The notes under the pieces are model-generated. The model ran no database searches. It was not told the DNA's origin and saw nothing but the letters and a program-made list of their open reading frames with translations. Both the position numbers and the translations under genes were made by a program. Shown in pieces: positions 43,640 through 52,519 of a stretch of 64,000 nucleotides of DNA. Positions within the stretch are counted from its first letter, which is position 1, and each line of letters opens with the position of its first letter. The DNA lies in assembly GCA_963801035.1 (NCBI GenBank), contig CAWDDF010000007.1:620001-684000 (forward strand), written 5' to 3'. This DNA is from JACCZX01 sp963801035 (GTDB lineage: Bacteria > Pseudomonadota > Gammaproteobacteria > Burkholderiales > Burkholderiaceae_F).

Positions 43640-44965
43640 ATGGCGCTCGATTCGTCGAACAAGAAGGCCACGCTGACGTTTTCGGACGGAGGCACGCCGC
43701 TGGAATTGCCGATTTACCAGGGCACGATGGGCCCGGAAGTGATCGATATCCGAAAGCTGTATGCGCAGACCGGAAAATTCACCTACGACCCGGGCTTCAT
43801 GTCGACCGCGGCGTGCGAATCATCGATCACGTTTATCGACGGCGACAAGGGCGAGCTGCTGTACCGCGGGTATCCGATCGAGCAGCTGGCCACACAGTGT
43901 GATTACCTGGAGACGTGCTACTTGCTGCTTTACGGGGAACTGCCGAACGCAGCCCAGAAGGAGAATTTCGACAAGACGGTCCGGTATCACACGATGGTCA
44001 ACGAGCAGATGCAATTCTTTCTGCGCGGATTCCGGCGCGACGCACATCCGATGGCGGTGATGACCGGCCTGGTCGGGGCGATGTCGGCGTTCTACCCGGA
44101 CTCGATGAACCTCAACGACCCGCATCAGCGGGAAATCTCCGCGCATCGTCTGATCGCGAAGATGCCGACGCTGGTCGCGATGGCTTACAAGTACACCGTC
44201 GGGCAACCTTACGTGTATCCGCGCAACGATTTGAGCTACGCCGCCAACTTCATGCGCATGATGTTCGCCACGCCGTGCGAGGAGTACAAGGTAAACGACG
44301 TGCTGGTACGTGCGATGGACCGAATTTTCATCTTGCACGCCGACCACGAGCAGAATGCATCGACTTCGACGGTACGGTTGTGCGCCTCATCGGGCACGAA
44401 TCCGTTTGCCGCGATCGCGGCCGGCGTCGCTTGCCTGTGGGGCCCTGCGCACGGTGGGGCCAACGAAGCGGCGCTCGGCATGTTGTACGAGATACAGCGC
44501 CAGGGCGGCGTCGCCAAGATCGGCGAGTTCATCGCCAAGGTCAAGGACAAGAACTCGGAAGTTCGGTTGATGGGGTTTGGGCACCGCGTCTACAAGAATT
44601 ACGATCCGCGCGCGAAGCTGATGCGTGAAACATGTCACGAGGTACTGAACGAGCTGGGTCTGCAGGACGATCCGCTGTTCAAGCTTGCGATGGCGCTCGA
44701 GAAAATCGCGCTGGAAGACGACTACTTCGTCAGCCGCAAGTTGTATCCGAACGTCGACTACTACTCGGGCATCGTGCAGAAAGCGATCGGCGTTCCCGTG
44801 CCGCTGTTTACGGCGGTCTTCGCGCTTGCACGTACGGTCGGCTGGATCGCGCAGCTGAACGAAATGATTGCCGATCCCGAATATAAGATCGGGCGTCCTC
44901 GGCAACTGTTTGTCGGAGCGAAGCGGCGCGACGTCAAGCCGATCGCGACGCGGAAGGCTGCCTAG
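43640..44965 (+). CDS. gltA: Citrate synthase GltA (type II)
   Basis: Condenses acetyl-CoA with oxaloacetate. 441 residues with the long N-terminal domain of hexameric, NADH-sensitive type II enzymes. Catalytic His in HADHEQNAS, His in WGPAHGGANEA and Asp in PNVDYYSG. A good GGACGGAGACC ribosome-binding region precedes the ATG. It is the final gene of the gntR-sdhCDABE-gltA run and is convergent with yihY, with 9 bp between stops. Confidence 0.96.
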   Translation: MALDSSNKKATLTFSDGGTPLELPIYQGTMGPEVIDIRKLYAQTGKFTYDPGFMSTAACESSITFIDGDKGELLYRGYPIEQLATQCDYLETCYLLLYGELPNAAQKENFDKTVRYHTMVNEQMQFFLRGFRRDAHPMAVMTGLVGAMSAFYPDSMNLNDPHQREISAHRLIAKMPTLVAMAYKYTVGQPYVYPRNDLSYAANFMRMMFATPCEEYKVNDVLVRAMDRIFILHADHEQNASTSTVRLCASSGTNPFAAIAAGVACLWGPAHGGANEAALGMLYEIQRQGGVAKIGEFIAKVKDKNSEVRLMGFGHRVYKNYDPRAKLMRETCHEVLNELGLQDDPLFKLAMALEKIALEDDYFVSRKLYPNVDYYSGIVQKAIGVPVPLFTAVFALARTVGWIAQLNEMIADPEYKIGRPRQLFVGAKRRDVKPIATRKAA

Positions 44966-44974
44966 CTCGGCCTC

Positions 44975-45880
44975 TTAGGCTCTTTCCGCCTGCATCGGTT
45001 TGGCCTTTGTCGTGATCGGCTCATAGCCGATACGCTCGTACTCGGCGATGACCTGCGCGCCCAGCAGCAGCACGATCGCTCCGATCTCGACACTCAATAG
45101 CACCGCGATCGACGTCGTAAGCGAGCCGTAGACCACTTGTATCTGCGATATGGTCGAGTAGTACCAGACCAGCACGTGGCGGGTGAGCTCCCACAGAATG
45201 GCTGCAGCCGTGCCGCCGATCAACGCGTGTCGTAGCGACAGTCGCCCAACCGGCATCACCAGGTAGATCGCGGTCAACAGCAGAATTTCTCCGCCGACAC
45301 CAAGCAGATACAGCAGCTTCGCCGAGAACTCGTCAAGCGGACGAGACTCTCCAAGGATGACCACTGCATGAGTACCCAATCGGCTGAGGGCGCCAGATAC
45401 GACGGTGATGATCATCAACCCGACTGCGAGCGACACGATGAACAGGTACGGCATCACGGCCGACACCAGAAAGTGACGTCGCCGCACGGTGACACGATGG
45501 AAAAAAATAACCGACATCGCATTTTCAAGAACCGTAAATGCGAGTGTGCTGAAAAAAAGCATCAAGGCCAGCAGCAGCCAACCGACAAGCTCACGGTGCA
45601 TCAAGAAATTGCGCAACTCGCCTACCAGCGCGCGCGACTGGCCGGGAACGACAAACTCCAGATAGGTTCCGATCGCACCAAGAACCTGCTCCTCGTTGAA
45701 AATCTGCGTGAGCGCCAGCACGACGAGGATCAGCAGCGGTACCAGCGAAAGCAGCGCGTAATAGGCGACTGCGCCAGCCAGCAGCAAGCCTTGGTTGGCG
45801 CGAAACTGTTTCAGAACTGCGAGCGAGAAGTCGATCGGATGCCGAAGCGCCTTTCTCGCATTAGTTGCGAACTTTCGCAT
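44975..45880 (-). CDS. yihY: YihY/BrkB-family inner-membrane protein
   Basis: 301-residue UPF0761 protein, once named ribonuclease BN in error. Six or so transmembrane helices. LLLAGAVAYYALLSLVPLLILV near the start and GGTAAAILWELTRHVLVWYY, with VYGSLTTSIAVLLSVEIGAIVLLLGAQVIAEY near the end, are diagnostic. Its function is not settled. It stands between the convergent gltA and creD without obvious partners. Confidence 0.88.
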   Translation of the reverse strand: MRKFATNARKALRHPIDFSLAVLKQFRANQGLLLAGAVAYYALLSLVPLLILVVLALTQIFNEEQVLGAIGTYLEFVVPGQSRALVGELRNFLMHRELVGWLLLALMLFFSTLAFTVLENAMSVIFFHRVTVRRRHFLVSAVMPYLFIVSLAVGLMIITVVSGALSRLGTHAVVILGESRPLDEFSAKLLYLLGVGGEILLLTAIYLVMPVGRLSLRHALIGGTAAAILWELTRHVLVWYYSTISQIQVVYGSLTTSIAVLLSVEIGAIVLLLGAQVIAEYERIGYEPITTKAKPMQAERA

Positions 45881-45934
45881 CGCCGCACTTTAGCGCGGCT
45901 GCGGAGGGTGAGTGGCGGTTTCTAGCCGCAAGCG

Positions 45935-47392
45935 CTAAGCGGCATCGGCTCTTATTCCCACGCTCGTCTTTCTCCAGTCGATCTTGCGTGTCACGATCAT
46001 CGTCGCCGCGAGCACCAGGAAGAGCAGTACGCTGCCCATCAGTAGTGCTGTGCCTTCTGCAATCAGGATGGAATAGATTGTTGCGTACATTGCCGCCAGT
46101 GCTGCGCCGAACCCGAGCGCCCGTCCCCAATTTGCCAGTACATGGCTCAGGTAGTACGTAATGAGCAACGTACACGCAGAGGCGCCAATCAAGTAGGCGA
46201 CGCCGAACGCGATGTGTTCGGACAGGCTCAGCAGCAACAGGAAGAAAATCACCAGCGCCAGGCCGACGAACGCGTATTGCATCGGGTGCGCATTCAGAGA
46301 GCGCAGGGTCTGAGCAACAGGTGCAGGGCCGTCCCAAGACTGTTGCGTGCCCCCGCGGGGGGCGGACGCAACGCGGCCGGGGGCACACACATCGAACAGA
46401 AACATCGCGCCGAACACGAGAACGATGATGAGTGCGCCGTGCTTCGCGGAGCGTTCGGCGAGCAGATAGGTATTGACGGCTTCGATGAAATCGATTTGAA
46501 ACGTATCGACGCGCGCCGGAGCATGCTGAGCTCGCTGTTCGGATCGGGTTTGAGATGTGAGGTGGCGGACCTGCTGCTGCACATCCGACGCGAGTGCTGA
46601 GATCGACCAGTCGGCGGAGAATCCGCTCGCGCTGACAGTACGATCGCGCGGCAGATAGCTGCCACCGAAATGCGGGTCGGGCCACGCCGACTTGACGGAC
46701 ACGGCACTGGTTGTAGCGGTCGGCGAAAACGCGAGGCGCTCGGTTCCCGCCAACTCGAAATTGATTGAAAACCGCGCGGCTCCATCGTGCAACGCTGTCA
46801 GCGGCACATGCAAGCCTGCGGCAAGCATCGACAGCTGCGTGCCTTCGCGAAAGCTCAGCGCCTGACCGTTCAAGTTGATCGCGGGCGTGCCGCGCAGTCC
46901 CCGTACGTCCGAAATCGGGAGAACTAGTCGAGGTTCGCCCCAGACGACGCGACGTCCTTCGACGGAGGGCTTGATCTGGCTGCGATCGGGCAATGTCATC
47001 GCACCGTTGATCACCATCGACGACTCGAACGTGCGCACGCGATGAATGCCACGATAACGATCATTCTTGACCATCACGTCTGCCGCTGCCTGCGCCTGGT
47101 CGGCAAACCACACCAGGTTTTTCGACTCACTCATCGGCGTGACGCGCACGCGATTGGCAGCATCGACACTCTGCTCCGACCATTGCTCCACGTATGGCCA
47201 CACGAAAAAGGGTAATGCGACAGTCTGCGGACCAGCAAAGCTCGCCTGCACGCTTGCAATCGCCTCGGCCCGCCGTGACGCCCGCTCGGCGATCAATCCT
47301 TCGATCATTCCCAGCGGTATCAGCATCAGGATCGCGAGAACGCCGATCACGACAGACTTCAGGAACAGTGAGTTGCGTGGCGTCTTGAGCAC
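45935..47392 (-). CDS. creD: Inner-membrane protein CreD, with an in-frame repeat insertion
   Basis: 485-residue CreD family membrane protein. An N-terminal helix (VIGVLAILMLIPLGMIEGLIAERASRR) is followed by a large periplasmic domain and a C-terminal helix bundle (MQYAFVGLALVIFFLLLLSLSEHIAFGVAYLIGA region). Residues about 336-362, between LFDV and LRSLNAHPMQY, have no counterpart in typical CreD. They coincide with a copy of the small palindromic repeat found twice elsewhere in the window, translated in frame. No creBC two-component genes are nearby. Confidence 0.85.
   Translation of the reverse strand: MLKTPRNSLFLKSVVIGVLAILMLIPLGMIEGLIAERASRRAEAIASVQASFAGPQTVALPFFVWPYVEQWSEQSVDAANRVRVTPMSESKNLVWFADQAQAAADVMVKNDRYRGIHRVRTFESSMVINGAMTLPDRSQIKPSVEGRRVVWGEPRLVLPISDVRGLRGTPAINLNGQALSFREGTQLSMLAAGLHVPLTALHDGAARFSINFELAGTERLAFSPTATTSAVSVKSAWPDPHFGGSYLPRDRTVSASGFSADWSISALASDVQQQVRHLTSQTRSEQRAQHAPARVDTFQIDFIEAVNTYLLAERSAKHGALIIVLVFGAMFLFDVCAPGRVASAPRGGTQQSWDGPAPVAQTLRSLNAHPMQYAFVGLALVIFFLLLLSLSEHIAFGVAYLIGASACTLLITYYLSHVLANWGRALGFGAALAAMYATIYSILIAEGTALLMGSVLLFLVLAATMIVTRKIDWRKTSVGIRADAA
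46326..46386 (+). repeat. Small palindromic repeat, copy C, inside creD
   Basis: Diverged copy of the repeat at 2461-2526, lying within the creD coding sequence. Shared blocks in order are GGGCCG, CCCAAG, GCGT, CCCCC, GGGGGGC and the terminal GGGGGCA. It retains a near-palindromic CCCCCGCGGGGGG centre. Inserted length in creD is about 81 bp (46307-46387), a multiple of three. Confidence 0.65.
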
Positions 47393-47475
47393 GAGAAGCT
47401 CCAGTGGCGTAGGAGCTTCAATCGTCGCGGCGCCGCGTGAAAATTTGCGGAACCGGTGGTGAACTAAGTGTGAAG

Positions 47476-48531
47476 CTAGCGAAGCTCGGCGTTAAGTGCG
47501 TTGAGCGCGGCCGCGCCAGGGCACAGATCGCTTTCAGTGAGCTTGTTAAGAGGAGTCTGTGAAGTCGCGAGATGCTCGTGCAGATCGTCTGCTTCCGGAT
47601 CGATGTACAGCAACCCGGTCACGATCTCTCCGCGCGCCTGATGGAGTTGAATGTGGTTGATCGCTGCCAGACGATCGCCGGCGTCGTAGGCTTCATCGAG
47701 CTTCCGCAAGCGGAGGCGACTGCCATCGTGCTGCACGACCTCGAAGACCTCGCCGGGTGCGTAGTCAGCCCCGATCGCCTCGCGCTGCGGCATGAAGTCG
47801 AGCCGATTGACCGCGTCGTTGTGCTCGCGCACGTAGTCGTAACTCTTGGTGCTTCCGGGATGATTGTTGAACGCAACGCACGGACTTAAAACGTCGATCA
47901 GCGCGGCGCCGCGATGGCTCAATGCACCTTTGATCAACGGCACAAGCTGATCCTTGTCGCCGGAAAAGCTGCGCGCAACATAGGTCACCCCCAGCTGCAG
48001 CGCGATGGCCACCATATCGATCGGTGCATCTCGATTCACTGCACCGCGCTTGGATTTCGAGCCTTGATCGGCCGTTGCCGAGAATTGTCCCTTTGTCAGG
48101 CCGTAGACGCCGTTGTTCTCGACGATGTACGTCATGTTGACGCCGCGCCGGATCAAATGCGCGAATTGGCCAAGCCCGATCGAAGCCGAATCGCCGTCGC
48201 CGGAAACTCCGAGATAGAGCAGATCGCGATTTGCGAGGTTGGCGCCGGTCAATACCGACGGCATGCGCCCATGCACCGAGTTGAAGCCGTGCGACGCGCC
48301 GAGGAAATAGTCTGGCGTCTTCGATGAGCAGCCGATGCCGGATAGCTTCGCAACGCGATGTGGCTCGATGGCCAGCTCCCAGCACGCCTGCACGATCGAG
48401 GCTGAAATCGCATCGTGGCCGCAGCCGGCGCACAGCGTCGAGATCTTTCCCTCATAGTCGCGCCGCGTGTAACCCAACCGATTCGCCGGCAGCGTCGGAT
48501 GACGCAGTTTCGGTTTCGCCAGATATGTCAT
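47476..48531 (-). CDS. korB: 2-oxoacid:ferredoxin oxidoreductase beta subunit (KorB-like)
   Basis: TPP-binding subunit of a 2-oxoacid:ferredoxin oxidoreductase, probably acting on 2-oxoglutarate. 351 residues. The TPP motif begins VSGDGDSASIG and closes with VENNGVYGLTKGQ. Cluster cysteines are in CAGCGHD, GIGCSSK and SPCVAFN. It is translated from an ATG overlapping the korA stop (TAATG). An aldehyde-lyase reaction that reduces ferredoxin offers an alternative to the NAD-linked complex encoded at 52520-58091. Confidence 0.9.
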   Translation of the reverse strand: MTYLAKPKLRHPTLPANRLGYTRRDYEGKISTLCAGCGHDAISASIVQACWELAIEPHRVAKLSGIGCSSKTPDYFLGASHGFNSVHGRMPSVLTGANLANRDLLYLGVSGDGDSASIGLGQFAHLIRRGVNMTYIVENNGVYGLTKGQFSATADQGSKSKRGAVNRDAPIDMVAIALQLGVTYVARSFSGDKDQLVPLIKGALSHRGAALIDVLSPCVAFNNHPGSTKSYDYVREHNDAVNRLDFMPQREAIGADYAPGEVFEVVQHDGSRLRLRKLDEAYDAGDRLAAINHIQLHQARGEIVTGLLYIDPEADDLHEHLATSQTPLNKLTESDLCPGAAALNALNAELR

Positions 48532-50408
48532 TACGCAGCCTTCCCGGACTTGATGGGCAGCACATTCGTGCCTCGAACGCGGGACGCGATCGCGCTGACG
48601 ATAAAGCGCGCGGTGATCGGTGTGCCGTCATAGTGCAGTACCGGCACCAGGCGTGTGGGGTCGATCTGCAGCTCGTTGATGAGCATCGAGCGCAGCTGCC
48701 CGTCACGATTCTGTTCGACGACGAACACCGATTCGTGATCAGCGATGAAACGCTTCACCGACGGCGCAAACGGAAATGCGCGTACGCGCAGGCGATCCAG
48801 ATGCACGTCCTGACGCTCCAGGTCGGCGATTGCTTCGTTCATCGCCGGGCTGGTCGAGCCGTAGTAGATCACTCCATGCGATGTTTTCTTGGATGACTGC
48901 GATGCCACCGGCGGCGGCACCAACTTCGCGGCGGTGGCGAACTTCTTCAGCAGCCGCTCCATGTTGTAGATGTAATCGGGACCTGCCTCCGAATAGCGGG
49001 CGTATGCATCTTTTGTCGTCCCGCGTGTGAAATACGCGCCGCGCGTGGCGTGCGTGCCGGGAAGTGTGCGCGATGGAATGCCGTCGCCGTCGGCATCGAG
49101 GTAACGCCCGAAATCGCGCCCCTCCTCGAGCTCGGCTTCGTTCATGACCTTTCCACGGTCGTAGAGGCGACTGTCGTCCCACTGCAGAGGCGCGCACAAG
49201 CGGTGATTCATGCCGATGTCCAGATCAGTCATCAGAAAGATCGGCGTCTGCAGCCGCTCGGCCAGATCAAGCGATGCCGCTGCGAATTCAAAGCACTCGT
49301 ACGGATCTTCCGGAAACAAAAGCACATGCTTGGTGTCGCCATGCGACGCATAGGCACATGCAAGCAGGTCTGACTGCTGCGTGCGCGTCGGCATGCCCGT
49401 CGACGGGCCCCCGCGCTGGACATCGATGATGACCGCTGGGATCTCGGCGAAATACGCGAGACCAATGAACTCGCTCATCAGCGAAACGCCTGGGCCCGAG
49501 GTTGCCGTAAATGAACGTGCGCCGTTCCAGCCTGCGCCAATGACGATCCCGATCGAGGCGAGTTCGTCTTCGGCCTGCACGATCGCGAACTTGTTGGTAC
49601 CGGTGGCCTTATCGACGCGATACTTGCCACAGTACTTCTGAAACGCTTCGGCCAGCGATGACGACGGTGTGATGGGATACCACGCGCAAACCGTCGCGCC
49701 GCCGTACACGCAACCCAGAGCTGCGGCGGCGTTTCCCTCGATAAAGATGCGGTCTCCGACCGCATTGCGCCGCTCGACACGCAGGTCGATCGCGTCTTCC
49801 AACCGCTCGCGCGCGTGATGCAATCCGGTCATGAATGCGTCAAGGTTCGGCTTGATCAGGCGATCCTTGCCCTTGTACTGCTCGCCAAGCAGCTGCGCAA
49901 TTACCTCCGGCTCGATGCCGAGCAGCTCCGTCAGCACGCCGACATACATGATGTTCTTCAATAGCTGGCGTTCTTTGGCGTCGACATACTTGCTCGCTGC
50001 AATGTCGGTCAGCGGCACGCCGATCAGGTTGACATCGGCGCGCAGCTTCGCCGCAGCGATCGGCTTCGTGCTGTCGTACATCAAGTAGCCGCCGGGCTCG
50101 ATCTCGGCGATGTCCTTGTCCCACGTCTGCGGATTCATCGCGACCATCAGATCGACGCCGCCACGGCGGCCAAGGTGCCCTTGCTCGGTTACGCGCACTT
50201 CGTACCAGGTTGGAAGGCCCTGAATGTTGGACGGGAAAATATTGCGCGGCGAAACGGGAACGCCCATGCGCAGGATGGCGCGGGCGAACAACTCATTCGC
50301 CGACGCCGACCCCGAGCCATTGACGTTGGCGAACTTGATGACGAAGTCGTTGACCGCCTGGATGCGCGTACGCGTCGCCGATGTGGCCGCCCGATCGGGA
50401 GCGTTCAT
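48531..50408 (-). CDS. korA: 2-oxoacid:ferredoxin oxidoreductase, fused gamma-alpha subunit (KorA-like)
   Basis: 625 residues from the ATG at 50408. The N-terminal gamma domain (about 20-210; FVIKFANVNGSGSASANELFARAILRMG) is fused to the alpha pyrimidine-binding domain (about 240-600; CAWYPITPSSSLAEAF, AEDELASIGIVIGAGWNGAR, SGPGVSLMSEFIGLA, DVQRGGPSTGMPTRTQQSDL). A longer frame to 50528 overlaps the upstream oxidoreductase and is rejected. The order is gltD-like, korA, korB with overlapping ends. Confidence 0.9.
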   Translation of the reverse strand: MNAPDRAATSATRTRIQAVNDFVIKFANVNGSGSASANELFARAILRMGVPVSPRNIFPSNIQGLPTWYEVRVTEQGHLGRRGGVDLMVAMNPQTWDKDIAEIEPGGYLMYDSTKPIAAAKLRADVNLIGVPLTDIAASKYVDAKERQLLKNIMYVGVLTELLGIEPEVIAQLLGEQYKGKDRLIKPNLDAFMTGLHHARERLEDAIDLRVERRNAVGDRIFIEGNAAAALGCVYGGATVCAWYPITPSSSLAEAFQKYCGKYRVDKATGTNKFAIVQAEDELASIGIVIGAGWNGARSFTATSGPGVSLMSEFIGLAYFAEIPAVIIDVQRGGPSTGMPTRTQQSDLLACAYASHGDTKHVLLFPEDPYECFEFAAASLDLAERLQTPIFLMTDLDIGMNHRLCAPLQWDDSRLYDRGKVMNEAELEEGRDFGRYLDADGDGIPSRTLPGTHATRGAYFTRGTTKDAYARYSEAGPDYIYNMERLLKKFATAAKLVPPPVASQSSKKTSHGVIYYGSTSPAMNEAIADLERQDVHLDRLRVRAFPFAPSVKRFIADHESVFVVEQNRDGQLRSMLINELQIDPTRLVPVLHYDGTPITARFIVSAIASRVRGTNVLPIKSGKAA

Positions 50409-52228
50409 GCAGCCACCTTTTGTCTTGGCCGACAGTCGCGCCCCGCCTGCGTCATCTCGAGCAGAAACTTTTGCATATCCCATGCGCCGGTCGGGCAGCG
50501 TTCCGCACACAGGCCGCAATGCAGGCAAACGTCCTCGTCCTTGACCATGGCGCGGCCTGTTTTCAGGCCCTCGGCGACATACAGGTCCTGTTCGAGGTTC
50601 AGCGCGGGTGCGCGCAACCTTTGTCTCAGCTCGGCCTCGTCACCGTTGACGATGAAGTTGATGCAATCGGTCGGACAAATGTCGACGCACGCATCGCACT
50701 CGATGCAAAGCTGCGCAGTGAACACTGTCTGTACGTCGCAGTTCAGACAGCGCTGCGCTTCCTTCCATGCCGTCGCGGGGTCGAAGCCCAGCTCGACCTC
50801 GACCTTGATGTTGCGCAACACCTGATTGACGTCGCGCCAGGGAACCTTGTAGCGCTCGTCATTGGCGACCTCGTTGTCGTAACTCCACTCGTGAATTCCC
50901 ATCTTCTGCGACAACAGCGTCACGCCGGGGGCAGGGCGGTCACGCACATCTTCGCCGTGCAGCAGCTTGTCGATCGAGATCGCAGCGTCGTGGCCATGCG
51001 CAACTGCCCAGATGATGTTCTTCGGGCCGAGCGCTGAGTCGCCGCCGAAGAACACGTTCGGGATCGACGACTGCAGCGTCGCCTTGTCGAGTACGGGCAT
51101 GCCCCATTCGTCGAATGCAATGCCGCTATCCCGCTCGATCCAGGGAAAGGCGTTCTCCTGGCCCACGGCGATCAGCACTTCGTCGCACTCGTGAATGACG
51201 TCGGGCTCGCCGGTCGGCTTAAGCGAGCGGCGACCCTTGTCGTCGTACTGCGCCTGCACCTTCTCGAAGCTCATACCGGTCAAGCGGCCGTTGTCGTGCA
51301 GAAACGCCTTCGGCACCAGATAGTTCAGGATCGGAATTCCTTCGTGCATCGCATCTTCCTTTTCCCACGGAGATGCTTTCATCTCTTCGAAGCCCGAACG
51401 AACGATGACCTTCACGTCGTCGCCGCCCAGGCGCTTCGATGTACGGCAGCAGTCCATCGCAGTGTTGCCACCGCCAAGCACGATCACACGCTTGCCGATC
51501 CGCGTGATGTGTCCGAACGAGACCGACGACAGCCATTCGATCCCGACATGGATCTTCGCCGCGGCTTCATTCCGTCCCGGAAGATCGAGATCGCGCCCGC
51601 GCGGTGCGCCGGAACCGACAAATATCGCATCGTAGTTCTCGGCCAGCAACGCCTTCATCGACTCGATCTTGACGCCTCCTCGAAACTCGACTCCAAGCCC
51701 AAGGATGTAGCCGGTCTCTTCGTCGATGACTTCTTCAGGCAACCGAAAGCGCGGGATCTGCGTGCGAATCATGCCGCCCGCCTTGGGATCCTGGTCGAAC
51801 ACCGTGACAGCGTAGCCCTGTGGCGCAAGATCTCGTGCGACAGTCAACGAAGCCGGCCCGCCGCCGACACATGCGACGCGCTTGCCATTCATCGGCACCC
51901 GCCGCTTCGGCAGGCGCGTGGCGATATCGTCGGCTTTGTAATCAGCGGCAACACGCTTCAGCCGGCAGATTGCGACCGGTTCCGGCTTCGCTGCCTGCTG
52001 CTGCTCGACCCGGCCACGTCGACACGCGGGCTCGCACGGCCTGTCACATGTGCGTCCCAGAATGCCGGGAAACACATTCGAGCTCCAGTTGACCATGTAC
52101 GCGTCGGTGTAACGACCGGCCGCGATCAGCCTGATGTATTCAGGGACGGGCGTATGCGCGGGACAGGCCCATTGGCAATCGACGACGTGATGAAAATAGT
52201 CCGGATTCTTGATATCCGTTGGGCGCAC
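50405..52228 (-). CDS. GltD-like FAD/NAD(P) oxidoreductase with C-terminal ferredoxin domain
   Basis: 607 residues from a GTG at 52228 with AGGAGA six bases upstream, which decides the start. The N-terminal FeS motif is CQWACPAHTPVPEY with CDRPCEPACRRG. FAD-binding VACVGGGPASLTVARDLA, NAD(P)-binding VIVLGGGNTAMDCCRTSKRLGGDDV and FFGGDSALGPKNIIWAVAHGHDAA follow. A C-terminal two-cluster ferredoxin domain has CIECDACVDICPTDC and CLHCGLCAERCPTG. Encoded with korAB, it probably passes electrons between reduced ferredoxin and NAD(P). It is not a glutamate synthase subunit: there is no gltB, and a ferredoxin tail has been added. Confidence 0.86.
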   Translation of the reverse strand: MRPTDIKNPDYFHHVVDCQWACPAHTPVPEYIRLIAAGRYTDAYMVNWSSNVFPGILGRTCDRPCEPACRRGRVEQQQAAKPEPVAICRLKRVAADYKADDIATRLPKRRVPMNGKRVACVGGGPASLTVARDLAPQGYAVTVFDQDPKAGGMIRTQIPRFRLPEEVIDEETGYILGLGVEFRGGVKIESMKALLAENYDAIFVGSGAPRGRDLDLPGRNEAAAKIHVGIEWLSSVSFGHITRIGKRVIVLGGGNTAMDCCRTSKRLGGDDVKVIVRSGFEEMKASPWEKEDAMHEGIPILNYLVPKAFLHDNGRLTGMSFEKVQAQYDDKGRRSLKPTGEPDVIHECDEVLIAVGQENAFPWIERDSGIAFDEWGMPVLDKATLQSSIPNVFFGGDSALGPKNIIWAVAHGHDAAISIDKLLHGEDVRDRPAPGVTLLSQKMGIHEWSYDNEVANDERYKVPWRDVNQVLRNIKVEVELGFDPATAWKEAQRCLNCDVQTVFTAQLCIECDACVDICPTDCINFIVNGDEAELRQRLRAPALNLEQDLYVAEGLKTGRAMVKDEDVCLHCGLCAERCPTGAWDMQKFLLEMTQAGRDCRPRQKVAA

Positions 52229-52519
52229 ATTGTCTCCTGTGCTATGTGCTGGACGCAGTGTATTCCTGCTTAGCGTCGAGCGAGCCGCAACCAGCGCTTC
52301 GCGGCAAGCACGCGACATCTGTCAGAACCGTGCCTTAAAACCACAACGCCGGTGGTAGCATCGGCTTTTAGCGCGCTGTGGGTGCGCGTGTGTGTTGCAA
52401 GTGACCGCAAGCAGCGACAACCGGAAGCCGGGAGCGCTGTTGCCAACGCGGCTCTCGTCGACTGCGAGCGAGGCTGCGCGGGCGCTTTGAACGAGAAACT
52501 CGTTTCGGAGGATGAGCGA
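52229..52519. other. Divergent control region between the KOR set and odhA
   Basis: 291 bp between two oppositely oriented starts, holding no gene. On the minus side an AGGAGA ribosome site precedes the oxidoreductase GTG; on the plus side CGGAGGATGAGCG precedes the odhA ATG. I see no convincing -35/-10 pair, terminator or long palindrome. An open frame from 52352 extends odhA upstream but shows no OdhA similarity. Confidence 0.6.

Noticed and set aside
44975..45880. Ribonuclease BN
   Set aside because: The old name for YihY-family proteins was a misassignment; this is a multi-pass membrane protein without nuclease motifs.
45885..45945. Possible terminator between creD and yihY
   Set aside because: Short GCCGC/GCGGC pairing without a T run on either strand; not convincing.
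50405..52228. Glutamate synthase small subunit
   Set aside because: No large subunit nearby, an extra C-terminal ferredoxin domain, and coupling to korAB argue against GltD.
51191..52273. 360-codon plus-strand frame opposite the GltD-like gene
   Set aside because: Antisense shadow; no motif, and the minus-strand gene has complete FAD, NAD and FeS signatures.
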